DNA of 6,889 nucleotides from Gammaproteobacteria bacterium (GTDB lineage Bacteria > Pseudomonadota > Gammaproteobacteria > Berkiellales > Berkiellaceae). This document shows positions 1 to 6,889 of this stretch, piece by piece. The notes beneath the pieces are model-generated. The model was not told the DNA's origin, did not search any database, and worked only from the letters and a program-made list of their open reading frames with translations. How positions within the stretch are numbered: the first letter of the stretch is position 1; each line of letters opens with the position of its first letter. A program made the position numbers and the translations under genes. The stretch spans positions 1 through 6,889 of the forward strand of contig VGTX01000060.1 in NCBI GenBank assembly GCA_016874315.1, given 5' to 3'.

Positions 1-1223
1 CATGCAAAGCCTTGAGCATCTTGACCGAGGACCAAGAGATAGCCTGGATTGGTCAACTCAACAATTGCCTTAGACATCGGAAGAGAAATATTGTGGGCTT
101 CATCGAGTACCACTAAATCATAGTGCCCACTTTTGAAATCTTCGCGGTTAAGAGACACACCCTCAATGGGGTTATCTGATAAGTATTCTTGAAATGTGCC
201 ATAGTGTTTTTCAAGAATAGCTTTCAGCTCTGCGTGATTGATGTCTTTTTGAGCATAGGCTCGTTGATAATCCGACCATCTCCCATTAAACCCATGGAAA
301 TTCACAAGCTCATGAAAAAGTCGGGTAGGGCTGAAGGTAGAGCCCTTAGCTTCACGTTCAATCCAAGTTTCGATATTCGTACGTGTTCGCGCACTTGCAG
401 GAGCGGTGAGATGAATAAAATCGACATGAATATATTTTGCAAAGTCACCTAGCATTTCCTCAGTGACGCGCTCTTGATAGATTTTTCGCACATCGTTAAT
501 CACTTCACTTGCTGTACAGCAATAAGCAATATGCAGCTCTGGAATCTGTGAGTTTTCGGTGGTGTAGTCTTTGTTCCTTTCGAGGTATTGTCCAATCGTT
601 TTAATCAGTGATTCTATCCCAATTAAAGTCTTACCTGAGCCTGGTGTTCCTTCGATATAGGCTCCTTGAGCTCCCTCTTCAGCACTGACATTTTTTAAGA
701 TTTCTGCTTGTTCACCACTGAGCTCAATCAGGGAGCGAATGTTATGAGCCGTCAACATCTGAATTTCATCCGCCTCGGTCCATGGGGTTGCGCCATGTCC
801 TAGCAGCGGTGTTTCGTTTAAATCTGCTTCTGCTTTCTGCTCTGGCGTGAGATTCTCAATATACTCAACAGCAGTACCAAGAATATGAGAGATAATCTGT
901 CGAGGATTCATTCCATTATAGGTATCGTACGTTTTATCGTGGTCGCTTGTGTAACATATCCCCCAAAATGCCCCATGCACGAACATGCAAATCACACGTT
1001 TATCACCATTAGCGCGGATACTATAGACATGGTAGAGCTTACCGTGCAATCGCACTGTATCGATAACTTCAACATCAGTTTCCGCTAACGTGCCTTCTTG
1101 CAGTTTTTTCACGACGACATCGAAATATCGGTCGCGAGTTTTATCAATATTTTTATGATAGAAATAGGCTTTTATTTGAAGGAAAGCTTTAACGTGGGTA
1201 ATGTTGACTTTGCGAAAGGACAT
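1..1223 (-). CDS. Superfamily 1 (UvrD-like) helicase with RelE/ParE-like N-terminal region, 3' part missing
   Basis: Translating the minus strand from the ATG at 1223 gives 407 codons without a stop up to the window edge, so the C-terminal part is missing. ATP-dependent DNA or RNA unwinding or translocation is expected from the SF1 motifs. A Q-motif-like LSGEQAEIL lies at about residues 168-176, Walker A GTPGSGKT at 192-199, Walker B LVVLDEAHN at 370-378, and a motif III-like LGQDAQGF at 399-406. Motif Ia and Ib candidates lie near 230-250 and 265-272. The first ~115 residues are not helicase: a helical stretch is followed by RLHGKLYHVYSIR (58-70), DKRVIC (74-79) and a DHDKTY (94-99) end, which resembles the RelE/ParE toxin pattern by eye. 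The start is supported by an in-frame TGA nine codons upstream and a weak AGAG ribosome site. A DUF2075/Schlafen-type helicase is an alternative. Motifs III-VI and any nuclease domain lie outside the window. GC is higher than in the two neighbouring genes. Confidence 0.88.
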   Translation of the reverse strand, partial: MSFRKVNITHVKAFLQIKAYFYHKNIDKTRDRYFDVVVKKLQEGTLAETDVEVIDTVRLHGKLYHVYSIRANGDKRVICMFVHGAFWGICYTSDHDKTYDTYNGMNPRQIISHILGTAVEYIENLTPEQKAEADLNETPLLGHGATPWTEADEIQMLTAHNIRSLIELSGEQAEILKNVSAEEGAQGAYIEGTPGSGKTLIGIESLIKTIGQYLERNKDYTTENSQIPELHIAYCCTASEVINDVRKIYQERVTEEMLGDFAKYIHVDFIHLTAPASARTRTNIETWIEREAKGSTFSPTRLFHELVNFHGFNGRWSDYQRAYAQKDINHAELKAILEKHYGTFQEYLSDNPIEGVSLNREDFKSGHYDLVVLDEAHNISLPMSKAIVELTNPGYLLVLGQDAQGFA

Positions 1224-1227
1224 GCAA

Positions 1228-1280
1228 ACACACTCTTTTGGGATATATCATGATTTCTCACAGTATATCCCGAAATGTGT
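1228..1280. promoter_or_regulatory. Inverted repeat overlapping the helicase promoter, probable operator
   Basis: The arms are TTTTGGGATATA (1236-1247) and TATATCCCGAAA (1264-1275): 11 Watson-Crick pairs plus one G-T, around a 16-base centre. An outer ACACA/TGTGT pair (1228-1232 with 1276-1280) extends the symmetry after a three-base offset. One arm covers most of the -10 box and the other lies just downstream of the predicted start site, so a dimeric repressor bound here would block transcription of the helicase gene. No T-run follows on either strand, which argues against an intrinsic terminator. The regulator is unknown. An RNA hairpin in the 5' leader is another possibility. Confidence 0.6.
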
Positions 1281-1291
1281 ATATTTATCAA
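1262..1291 (-). promoter_or_regulatory. Sigma70-type promoter of the helicase gene
   Basis: On the minus strand, TTGATA (1291-1286) is followed after 18 bases by TATACT (1267-1262). Each box matches the sigma70 consensus at five of six positions. Transcription should begin near 1255, about 30 bases before the helicase ATG at 1223. The -35 box overlaps the TGA stop of the upstream 849-residue gene, so the promoter is packed directly against that gene's end. This gives the helicase its own transcription start despite the short gap. It is inferred from sequence alone. Confidence 0.6.
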
Positions 1292-3837
1292 TGCTTTTGT
1301 GTGTTTTGCTTAATATTTGGCGCTAATCCTGAGACTTTTTCTTCTATATCTTTTACCTGTGAAAAAATCACCCCCTGAACCCATTTCTCTGCCTCACATT
1401 CTATCTCTTTAGAGATCTGAAATGTTTGAGAATAATCCTTACCTAACGTGTTCTGACAGAGTTTAATTTGCGCATACGCACATTTAAAGGACTCCCACAA
1501 TGTTCGAAAATCGCCATGATTTTCCAACTTATATTGAGATATCCGGATAAATGGCATTTTTGGTACATAATTTTGAGAAAGCCCGTCAAATTCTTTATAA
1601 ATTTCTTCAATCGGCTTATTCTCTTCCAACCAGTCTGCTGCTGATTGATGAAATTTTTCGGTAAATGTAATCAAAATATTATCATACCTTGCAGCCCAGT
1701 TTTCGTTACGATACAGGTGCTTTGGTTGGAAAAATTCGATGATTTTATTGCCAGCCATTCCTGCAGCAATAGGTATACTAAGAGCGCCTGCCATTGGTAT
1801 AAAAGTATACTCAGTTAATCTAATAATATCCTCTTCTTTAGGGCTCTTCTTAGGATGCCATTGACCATCGATTCGAAATTCCCAATCTTGACTATCCGCC
1901 ACAATACTCTTGAGAAAGAGCAGAATATTCTGAATAGACTGAAAATAGTTTTCTCTTGCATTCTTATACTCAGACTTGAGTCTTTGGGAGATCGCAACAA
2001 CCTTCTGTATCTCATCAATCGGCAATCCAATTGCACGCGCTGTAATTGCAACATGCTCAAAAAGATATATATCCAAGAATGCGACTTTTCTCTCTAATGT
2101 CCATTCATAACGCTTTATCAGATTTGAATATCGCTTAAATCTCTCATCACGATTATGGTGACGTAGGATTGCTTTTAAAAACCGATCGGGTAGCGTATTA
2201 ACATCTACAGCAATCTTCTTTAGCATATCATTCCATATTAAATCACCTTCGAGCTCTTTTGAGAAAAAAAATGTGTTAAAAAAATACTGCTCAACATATA
2301 ACTGCAAATCGATTGGAATCATAGCCTTATTATTTAAAAGATCTATCCACTGCGAAATCAGCTGAGAATAATCTATGTTATTTTTAACATGCAATGTATT
2401 TTGAGACTGCATCCATTTTAATTTTTCTTCGTTACTATCATGAAAGTATTCGGCGATTATGCTAATAAACTTTTGAGCGTCATGATTAATGATTTGAGGT
2501 AAATAGCCCTCACAATCTTTAAGTGTTTTTGTTGCAAGATTTTCTTTTGTACATGCTTGCAAATTTAAAACAATCTCTTCCGTCGCCCCTGATTCACCCT
2601 GTTTTATGTTAATTTTTGAAGTGAGTATAGAATTTGGTCGCTCGATCGAAATATTGTCATTAACGTGGCTATATTGCTGCTGGATTGCTGACGCAGACTG
2701 CACTCGCAAAGAACTCAATGCTTGCTTCATTTCTTCTGTCCAATACGAATCGACAGGACAATCTTGAAATGAGCACTCCCAACCCAAGCATTTATATTTT
2801 ATTTGCTCAAGCCATATTTTTGTATTGTGTTCATTTGATTGATGTTGAAGCGCCTCTTCTTTAAAAAACTCTTCAAATTTTTCAATATATTTGAGTCTTT
2901 CTACAGGCCATAGGGCGGACAGAGTTTCTTGGTCGTGAAGACTCCAATCAGTAATTTTTTGCAAGAAAACAGCTTTAAAAGATTCTATTGTGTATTCAGG
3001 TATGAATTTTTTAATGATTTCCTCATTTTTTTGAGCACGGTTGGCACGATCGCAATATTTCCCAAAAGATGCATACTTATCAAAAAAATCTGGCCAATTA
3101 TTGCAAGAATCACAATCAACATATTCCTTTTTTAATTCAGCTTTAAATTTCTCTCCCATATTTTTAATCGCTAAATCGATTTCATTTTTAGACTGCTGAC
3201 TTGCTTTTATACGCCACTCTTTTGTCCATAAAGGGGCTGCTTTATGCACGAGTTTATCATAATGCGTCTCCACATATTCGCTTTTTATTGACTCAAGTTG
3301 CTGGATTTTTTCTAGGGTATTATTTTCCTGATCGATTAAAGCGAGTTTTGCATGTAACAAATCTTTATCGGAATTAAGTTGCGCTTCAATCGTTTCACAA
3401 TGTCTATGAAAATCCCCTTCAATAAGTCTTGCATCAAACAAATTCTGGATATGATAACGAGAGAAAACAAATAATTTGACGGCGCTGGTTGCAACCCAAA
3501 GTACGGCCATACAACAGCTTGTCAGCACAATAGCGTACGCTGCTAAAGTTGCGTATTTCCACACTAACAATCCAACCATCGTTGAGGATATGATGATACT
3601 AAGAAATCCAGCATGACTTTTTGAGAGGGCACGATATCCTAAAGAAATCCACCAACGCATTCCTGTCAAAAAATGCATGATATCCGATGATTTTGTAATC
3701 AAAAAATAAAGGCTATAGAAATATGTTTGAGAGATTTCATGAGCTGTATTGATATATTCACTATATGAGATCTTTTCTGCAGGACGATAATAAAAAGATT
3801 GAATATGTTCTTTAAGAGCCGCATCCATGTTTAACAT
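1288..3837 (-). CDS. Unrecognised 849-residue membrane-associated protein
   Basis: I do not recognise a family. The protein has a ~75-residue N-terminal part, then two adjacent hydrophobic segments at about residues 76-93 and 97-125 that look like a transmembrane hairpin. A charged, probably coiled-coil stretch follows at ~145-190, then a long, mainly helical region rich in Lys, Glu, Gln and aromatic residues. A third hydrophobic segment lies at ~677-700 (Ala/Gly/Ile-rich). Cysteines cluster as C242-x2-C245, C262, and C350-x4-C355-x4-C360. There is no cleavable signal peptide, Walker motif or recognisable catalytic motif. The start at 3837 has a weak GGA about 10 bases upstream; Met4 (3828) is an alternative. 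It follows the ankyrin-OTU gene on the same strand, 197 bases away and behind a terminator, so it probably has its own promoter. A secreted, membrane-inserting effector is possible, but nothing in the sequence proves it. Confidence 0.85.
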   Translation of the reverse strand: MLNMDAALKEHIQSFYYRPAEKISYSEYINTAHEISQTYFYSLYFLITKSSDIMHFLTGMRWWISLGYRALSKSHAGFLSIIISSTMVGLLVWKYATLAAYAIVLTSCCMAVLWVATSAVKLFVFSRYHIQNLFDARLIEGDFHRHCETIEAQLNSDKDLLHAKLALIDQENNTLEKIQQLESIKSEYVETHYDKLVHKAAPLWTKEWRIKASQQSKNEIDLAIKNMGEKFKAELKKEYVDCDSCNNWPDFFDKYASFGKYCDRANRAQKNEEIIKKFIPEYTIESFKAVFLQKITDWSLHDQETLSALWPVERLKYIEKFEEFFKEEALQHQSNEHNTKIWLEQIKYKCLGWECSFQDCPVDSYWTEEMKQALSSLRVQSASAIQQQYSHVNDNISIERPNSILTSKINIKQGESGATEEIVLNLQACTKENLATKTLKDCEGYLPQIINHDAQKFISIIAEYFHDSNEEKLKWMQSQNTLHVKNNIDYSQLISQWIDLLNNKAMIPIDLQLYVEQYFFNTFFFSKELEGDLIWNDMLKKIAVDVNTLPDRFLKAILRHHNRDERFKRYSNLIKRYEWTLERKVAFLDIYLFEHVAITARAIGLPIDEIQKVVAISQRLKSEYKNARENYFQSIQNILLFLKSIVADSQDWEFRIDGQWHPKKSPKEEDIIRLTEYTFIPMAGALSIPIAAGMAGNKIIEFFQPKHLYRNENWAARYDNILITFTEKFHQSAADWLEENKPIEEIYKEFDGLSQNYVPKMPFIRISQYKLENHGDFRTLWESFKCAYAQIKLCQNTLGKDYSQTFQISKEIECEAEKWVQGVIFSQVKDIEEKVSGLAPNIKQNTQKH

Positions 3838-3864
3838 TGAAGCTTATTCCATTTAAACTGTTAC

Positions 3865-3892
3865 AGATTAGTATATCCGAGTATTAAATCAA
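3865..3892 (-). promoter_or_regulatory. Weak promoter candidate for the 849-residue gene
   Basis: On the minus strand, TTGATT (3892-3887) and TAATCT (3870-3865) are separated by 16 bases, about 27 bases before the ATG at 3837. A promoter is expected here because a terminator ends the upstream transcript. The region is very AT-rich, so boxes of this quality arise easily by chance and other placements are possible. Confidence 0.3.
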
Positions 3893-3984
3893 ATTTCTCT
3901 TCAAAAAAAAATATGCACTCTCGTTAATCTTATATTTTTTATCATTAAAAATATATTGAGTCACGAATAACTAAAAATTAATTT

Positions 3985-4028
3985 TAAAAAGCACTAAGTA
4001 AATCCTTATCTTTAAAAGGCTTACTTAG
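3985..4028 (-). terminator. Rho-independent terminator of the ankyrin-OTU gene
   Basis: Six bases after the TAG stop at 4035, the minus-strand transcript can fold CTAAGTAAGCCTT (4028-4016) against AAGGATTTACTTAG (4007-3994). This gives 8 base pairs, a G-U pair, one bulged A, then 4 more pairs, closed by an 8-base loop. A run of five T follows three bases after the stem. Position just past the stop, stem strength and T-run all fit an intrinsic terminator, and it separates this gene from the 849-residue gene downstream. Confidence 0.8.
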
Positions 4029-4034
4029 CCGGGT

Positions 4035-6889
4035 CTATATATTCTTTCTTTTTTGACTCACTGCACCAACGGCTACAAACGTAGGTAGATTTTTGATTAG
4101 CGAGTGATAGGCAAAATGCAATCCGTTTGAAATTACAGGAATATACGTCTTTACAATATCATATCCAGATTTTGCCAGACTAACCACGCGCTCTTTAGGA
4201 ATGGTTTGTCTAACGAAAAATGATGCGTTTTGCGCACCCTGTACCCCATAACTGATTGAAGAGATTGCTGCATGATATAGCATAGGCGTAATGGTGCGTA
4301 ATATAACAAATCCTGCATAACCCACCGCCACAAGCAAAAGAGCTGCAAAAACTAGACCTATAATTTTCATAACCAAGGGTAGCGGAGCAGTATTTTGCTG
4401 CAGGTTATAATGAGGCGCAGAAGTAGTGTCCAGTGATTTGTTATAATATATTCTTTTTTTAGTTGATGACGTTGATGACGGAGATGCTCGGTTCTCAAAT
4501 TGTGTTGTTAGGTGTGGAATTTGCTTTGCGATACCCTGCTGAATATTAAAATCCCAATGACCACCAGAAGGGTTCTGAAGATATCCTAAAGGAGGATGGG
4601 TATTAATTTCTTTTACTGCTACAGGAGAGCTTTGAGGACTCAGAGGCATCCAATAATCAACCCCACCCCCATCGCCTTGCACCCTCTCTATCTTAAAAAA
4701 AGCAGCGCTTAAAAGCATTAACTCTGTTACATTGTAATAACGAGCACTTTCTATGATTTTAGGAAGTGACTGATTATGTGTCATCGCATTATCCAACAAA
4801 TCTTGATTTTTTTGGATATCATATGCGTCAACATTTACTTTATTATTCTTCCTATCTTGATAAATACGTTGATTTTTTAATAAGCTATCTTTATTACGAT
4901 CACTCTGTAAACCGTATACTACGTTTTGATCTAGCTCAAGCGTGAGACCTTCTCCATATAAAAATAGCTCTTTTTGATTTTTCAAGAAATCAGGGTCGGT
5001 ACCAAAAAGTTTAGCAATTTTTTGATATTCTTCGTTTTCACTCGATTCGTTCAGGAGATTATCATCATGTGCTGTCTCAAGGAAAATACGGTATAAATCG
5101 CAACACACTCCCAAAGCAGGTAGACGCAATAGTCTCTCGATTTTTTGAAGACTTCTACCACTATTGCATGGGTAATATGTTTCTAAAAATCTCTTGAAAT
5201 CCGATCCAGTTTTTATCTGCTCGAGTGAGTCTACGAATGCTTTTTTATCATTTTTCGGTATTAATGTCCGATCAAGCTCTAAGCCTTTTTTCAAATAGCT
5301 AAGAAATTTTGTTTCTGTGAATAATTCCGATCGCAAACGTTCGGGTTGATATAAGGCCATGAGATAATAAAATTGATTAACACTATTAATTCCGCAATAT
5401 CCATCACCCGTTGCGGATATTAATGTGTATTCATTCACACTGTGTTGCTCACGATCTTTTGACGAAACATCACCATTTAAAATTTTCTCGAGAGGCAATC
5501 CGACTTGCATGCCTTGTATGATAGCGGTGAATTTTTCCTCATCAATTTCAGGAAAGCAAGATAATATTTCCGATAAAACATCAATTTTTTTGTTAAATGC
5601 TGAATCAAGAATACTCCGGTGTGTTTCATCAGAAAGACTGAGTGAAACATTCGCGGCACGCAAAGAAGAGCAAATCAACTGAATTATTTCGTCTTTTTCT
5701 GTGATGATTGCGCAATCCAAGACTGTTTCATTTTTTTTATTTTTTACAAAGAAATCAATAGTATTTCTCGATCCGATCGATTTAACCATATCAGTTGCAT
5801 TACGAAAAACCGCATGCATAAGGGCTGTATTGCCTTGTGCATCTTGGAAATTAGGATTCACGTCTAAATCAAGTAAAGCGTTTAAAAAGACATTTAATTT
5901 ATACTGTACTGCAATATGTAAAAACTCAGAGCGAACCCCATGAGTCAGGTTTATCTCACCAGTTTCTGGTGTTACACCCAAAGATCGCTGCAATCCATAG
6001 CGATATACCTTTAATATACTCAGATCGTTGCAATCTTTATATGTCGGATGAGTGATAATTCGTTGCAAACTCTTTTCCATCATTGCCGATTGATTTAATA
6101 AGCTGTCTTCATATATCTTAAGTGCGGCATACATTAAATCTGTATTTTCTTTCGTTAAAGCATTTTTAATAATTTCTAACACACTCTCTATAGTGACAGG
6201 AGAGCGATTATTCCCAGAAATTAATGCATGAATAATCGTTGTATTTTTTCGCCTCTCCTGTGGCGTATCCGCGCAGTACTGACAGGCTATAGAAAGTGCT
6301 GATTGATAAGCTTTGTTTTTAAGAGAGCAATCAATCTGTGGAACAGATAACAAAATCTTCACAGCATTATCATCATTTCGGCTTACTGCATAATGCAAGG
6401 GCATATTGCCGTCGGAACCTCTATGATTAATTATTTCGGAGTTTGCAAGCACGCGTATAGCATCATAGTTTTTCTTTTCAATCGCATATAATAAAGATTT
6501 ACTGGTCTTGGGTGCGCAATCATTTTTTATCAAACCATTCAAGACATCAACTTGATTACTATCGATTGCTTTGAAAACGAATGCCTCTCCTTTTTCTTGA
6601 AGCATCTGTTTATGTTTGGGTTCTAATATTGTGATGTTGTCCGGTGTGATACCATCATGATGTAATTCTAGTAGCAATTTGATATCAGACGATAGGGGAA
6701 ACGTTTGTAGTCCATTCCAGAGTTTTCTGATAACATCATAATTGTTAAATAAAGAATGATTAACCTCTCTTAACCCCAACAGAAACTCTACAGTGTCTTG
6801 ATTACCTGACATGGCAGCATAATACAGTGGCGTTCGTCCCTGGCGATCGGATTGACTGCATACTGCTAAATTATTAGAAAACTTGTTGA
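4035..6889 (-). CDS. Ankyrin-repeat protein with OTU-like cysteine protease domain and C-terminal membrane segment, 5' end missing
   Basis: The frame is open to the window edge. The ATG at 6812 is not the true start, because the 25 codons before it read DRQGRTPLYYAA and complete an ankyrin repeat. Numbering from that Met, further ankyrin-like units lie near 105-129, 133-164, 166-185, 291-322, 324-356, 359-385 and 397-420. They are degenerate and interrupted by a helical stretch at ~185-290. The OTU-like domain spans ~460-770, with a Cys loop ATGDGYCGINSV (nucleophile C473, nearby D470) and a His motif GGHWDF (H752 followed by an aromatic residue, as in OTU proteases). A Ser/Thr-rich linker (776-784) leads to a transmembrane helix at ~812-838 and an amphipathic tail. 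By family knowledge, ankyrin repeats bind proteins and OTU domains cleave ubiquitin chains. I infer a host-directed deubiquitinase effector, possibly membrane-anchored. The 279-residue Cys-His spacing exceeds that of a minimal OTU domain. A terminator follows directly. The OTU call is by motif only; another papain-like fold is the alternative. Confidence 0.85.
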   Translation of the reverse strand, partial: NKFSNNLAVCSQSDRQGRTPLYYAAMSGNQDTVEFLLGLREVNHSLFNNYDVIRKLWNGLQTFPLSSDIKLLLELHHDGITPDNITILEPKHKQMLQEKGEAFVFKAIDSNQVDVLNGLIKNDCAPKTSKSLLYAIEKKNYDAIRVLANSEIINHRGSDGNMPLHYAVSRNDDNAVKILLSVPQIDCSLKNKAYQSALSIACQYCADTPQERRKNTTIIHALISGNNRSPVTIESVLEIIKNALTKENTDLMYAALKIYEDSLLNQSAMMEKSLQRIITHPTYKDCNDLSILKVYRYGLQRSLGVTPETGEINLTHGVRSEFLHIAVQYKLNVFLNALLDLDVNPNFQDAQGNTALMHAVFRNATDMVKSIGSRNTIDFFVKNKKNETVLDCAIITEKDEIIQLICSSLRAANVSLSLSDETHRSILDSAFNKKIDVLSEILSCFPEIDEEKFTAIIQGMQVGLPLEKILNGDVSSKDREQHSVNEYTLISATGDGYCGINSVNQFYYLMALYQPERLRSELFTETKFLSYLKKGLELDRTLIPKNDKKAFVDSLEQIKTGSDFKRFLETYYPCNSGRSLQKIERLLRLPALGVCCDLYRIFLETAHDDNLLNESSENEEYQKIAKLFGTDPDFLKNQKELFLYGEGLTLELDQNVVYGLQSDRNKDSLLKNQRIYQDRKNNKVNVDAYDIQKNQDLLDNAMTHNQSLPKIIESARYYNVTELMLLSAAFFKIERVQGDGGGVDYWMPLSPQSSPVAVKEINTHPPLGYLQNPSGGHWDFNIQQGIAKQIPHLTTQFENRASPSSTSSTKKRIYYNKSLDTTSAPHYNLQQNTAPLPLVMKIIGLVFAALLLVAVGYAGFVILRTITPMLYHAAISSISYGVQGAQNASFFVRQTIPKERVVSLAKSGYDIVKTYIPVISNGLHFAYHSLIKNLPTFVAVGAVSQKRKNI

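Noticed and set aside
189..1088. Plus-strand open frames of 87 and 67 codons
   Set aside because: They lie inside the helicase frame, which carries clear motifs, and their translations show no domain-like pattern.
1240..1271. HipB-type operator (TATCC-N8-GGATA)
   Set aside because: The half-sites here are in the opposite order (GGGATA then TATCCC) and the spacing differs.
1236..1275. Inverted repeat as an intrinsic terminator
   Set aside because: No T-run follows the stem on either strand, and the repeat overlaps a good promoter, so an operator fits better.
1815..3135. Short frames on both strands within 1815-3135
   Set aside because: They lie inside the 849-residue gene and are shadows of its coding sequence, without ribosome sites or protein-like composition.
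3903..3911. Run of nine A as a phase-variation tract
   Set aside because: It lies in an AT-rich noncoding leader where such runs are expected, and it does not overlap a promoter spacer that I can support.
4461..4481. Short direct repeat GATGACGTT/GATGACGGA
   Set aside because: Only two imperfect copies, explained by the Ser/Thr-rich linker they encode.
4151..5943. Short frames on both strands within 4151-5943
   Set aside because: They overlap the ankyrin-OTU gene entirely, and the domain motifs are all in the long minus-strand frame.

Overview
The window holds three genes, all on the minus strand, and no RNA genes, CRISPR arrays or insertion sequences that I can see. Reading in transcription order (right to left), they are: (1) a large ankyrin-repeat protein with an OTU-like cysteine protease (deubiquitinase-type) domain and a C-terminal membrane segment, whose 5' end lies beyond the right edge of the window; (2) an 849-residue membrane-associated protein that I do not recognise; (3) the first 407 residues of a superfamily 1 (UvrD-like) helicase with an unusual N-terminal extension, which runs off the left edge.

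Layout: 6889-4035 is ankyrin-OTU, still in frame at the window edge. 4028-3985 is a convincing Rho-independent terminator. 3985-3838 is a short AT-rich leader with only a weak promoter candidate. 3837-1288 is the unknown protein. 1287-1224 is a 64-bp gap containing a good sigma70-type promoter with a 12-bp-arm inverted repeat laid across its -10 and start site. 1223-1 is the helicase. No stretch longer than 300 bases lacks a gene.

The long uninterrupted frames, tight spacing, bacterial promoter and intrinsic terminator point to a bacterium. An ankyrin array joined to an OTU-type protease with a long Cys-to-His insertion is typical of bacteria living inside eukaryotic cells. It is best known in Legionellales such as Legionella, and also in other amoeba- or arthropod-associated symbionts. 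I infer that lifestyle and cannot fix the genus. The ankyrin-OTU and unknown genes are AT-rich (about 27-33% GC in lines counted by eye), whereas the helicase is about 42-50% GC, so they may have different histories.

Functionally, the ankyrin-OTU protein is a candidate host-directed effector that could bind host proteins and remove or edit ubiquitin. The unknown membrane protein sits next to it but is separated by a terminator, so co-function is only suggested by position. The helicase appears to be an independently and tightly regulated unit. Its N-terminal domain resembles the RelE/ParE toxin fold by pattern, and together with the operator-like palindrome this is the least expected feature of the window.
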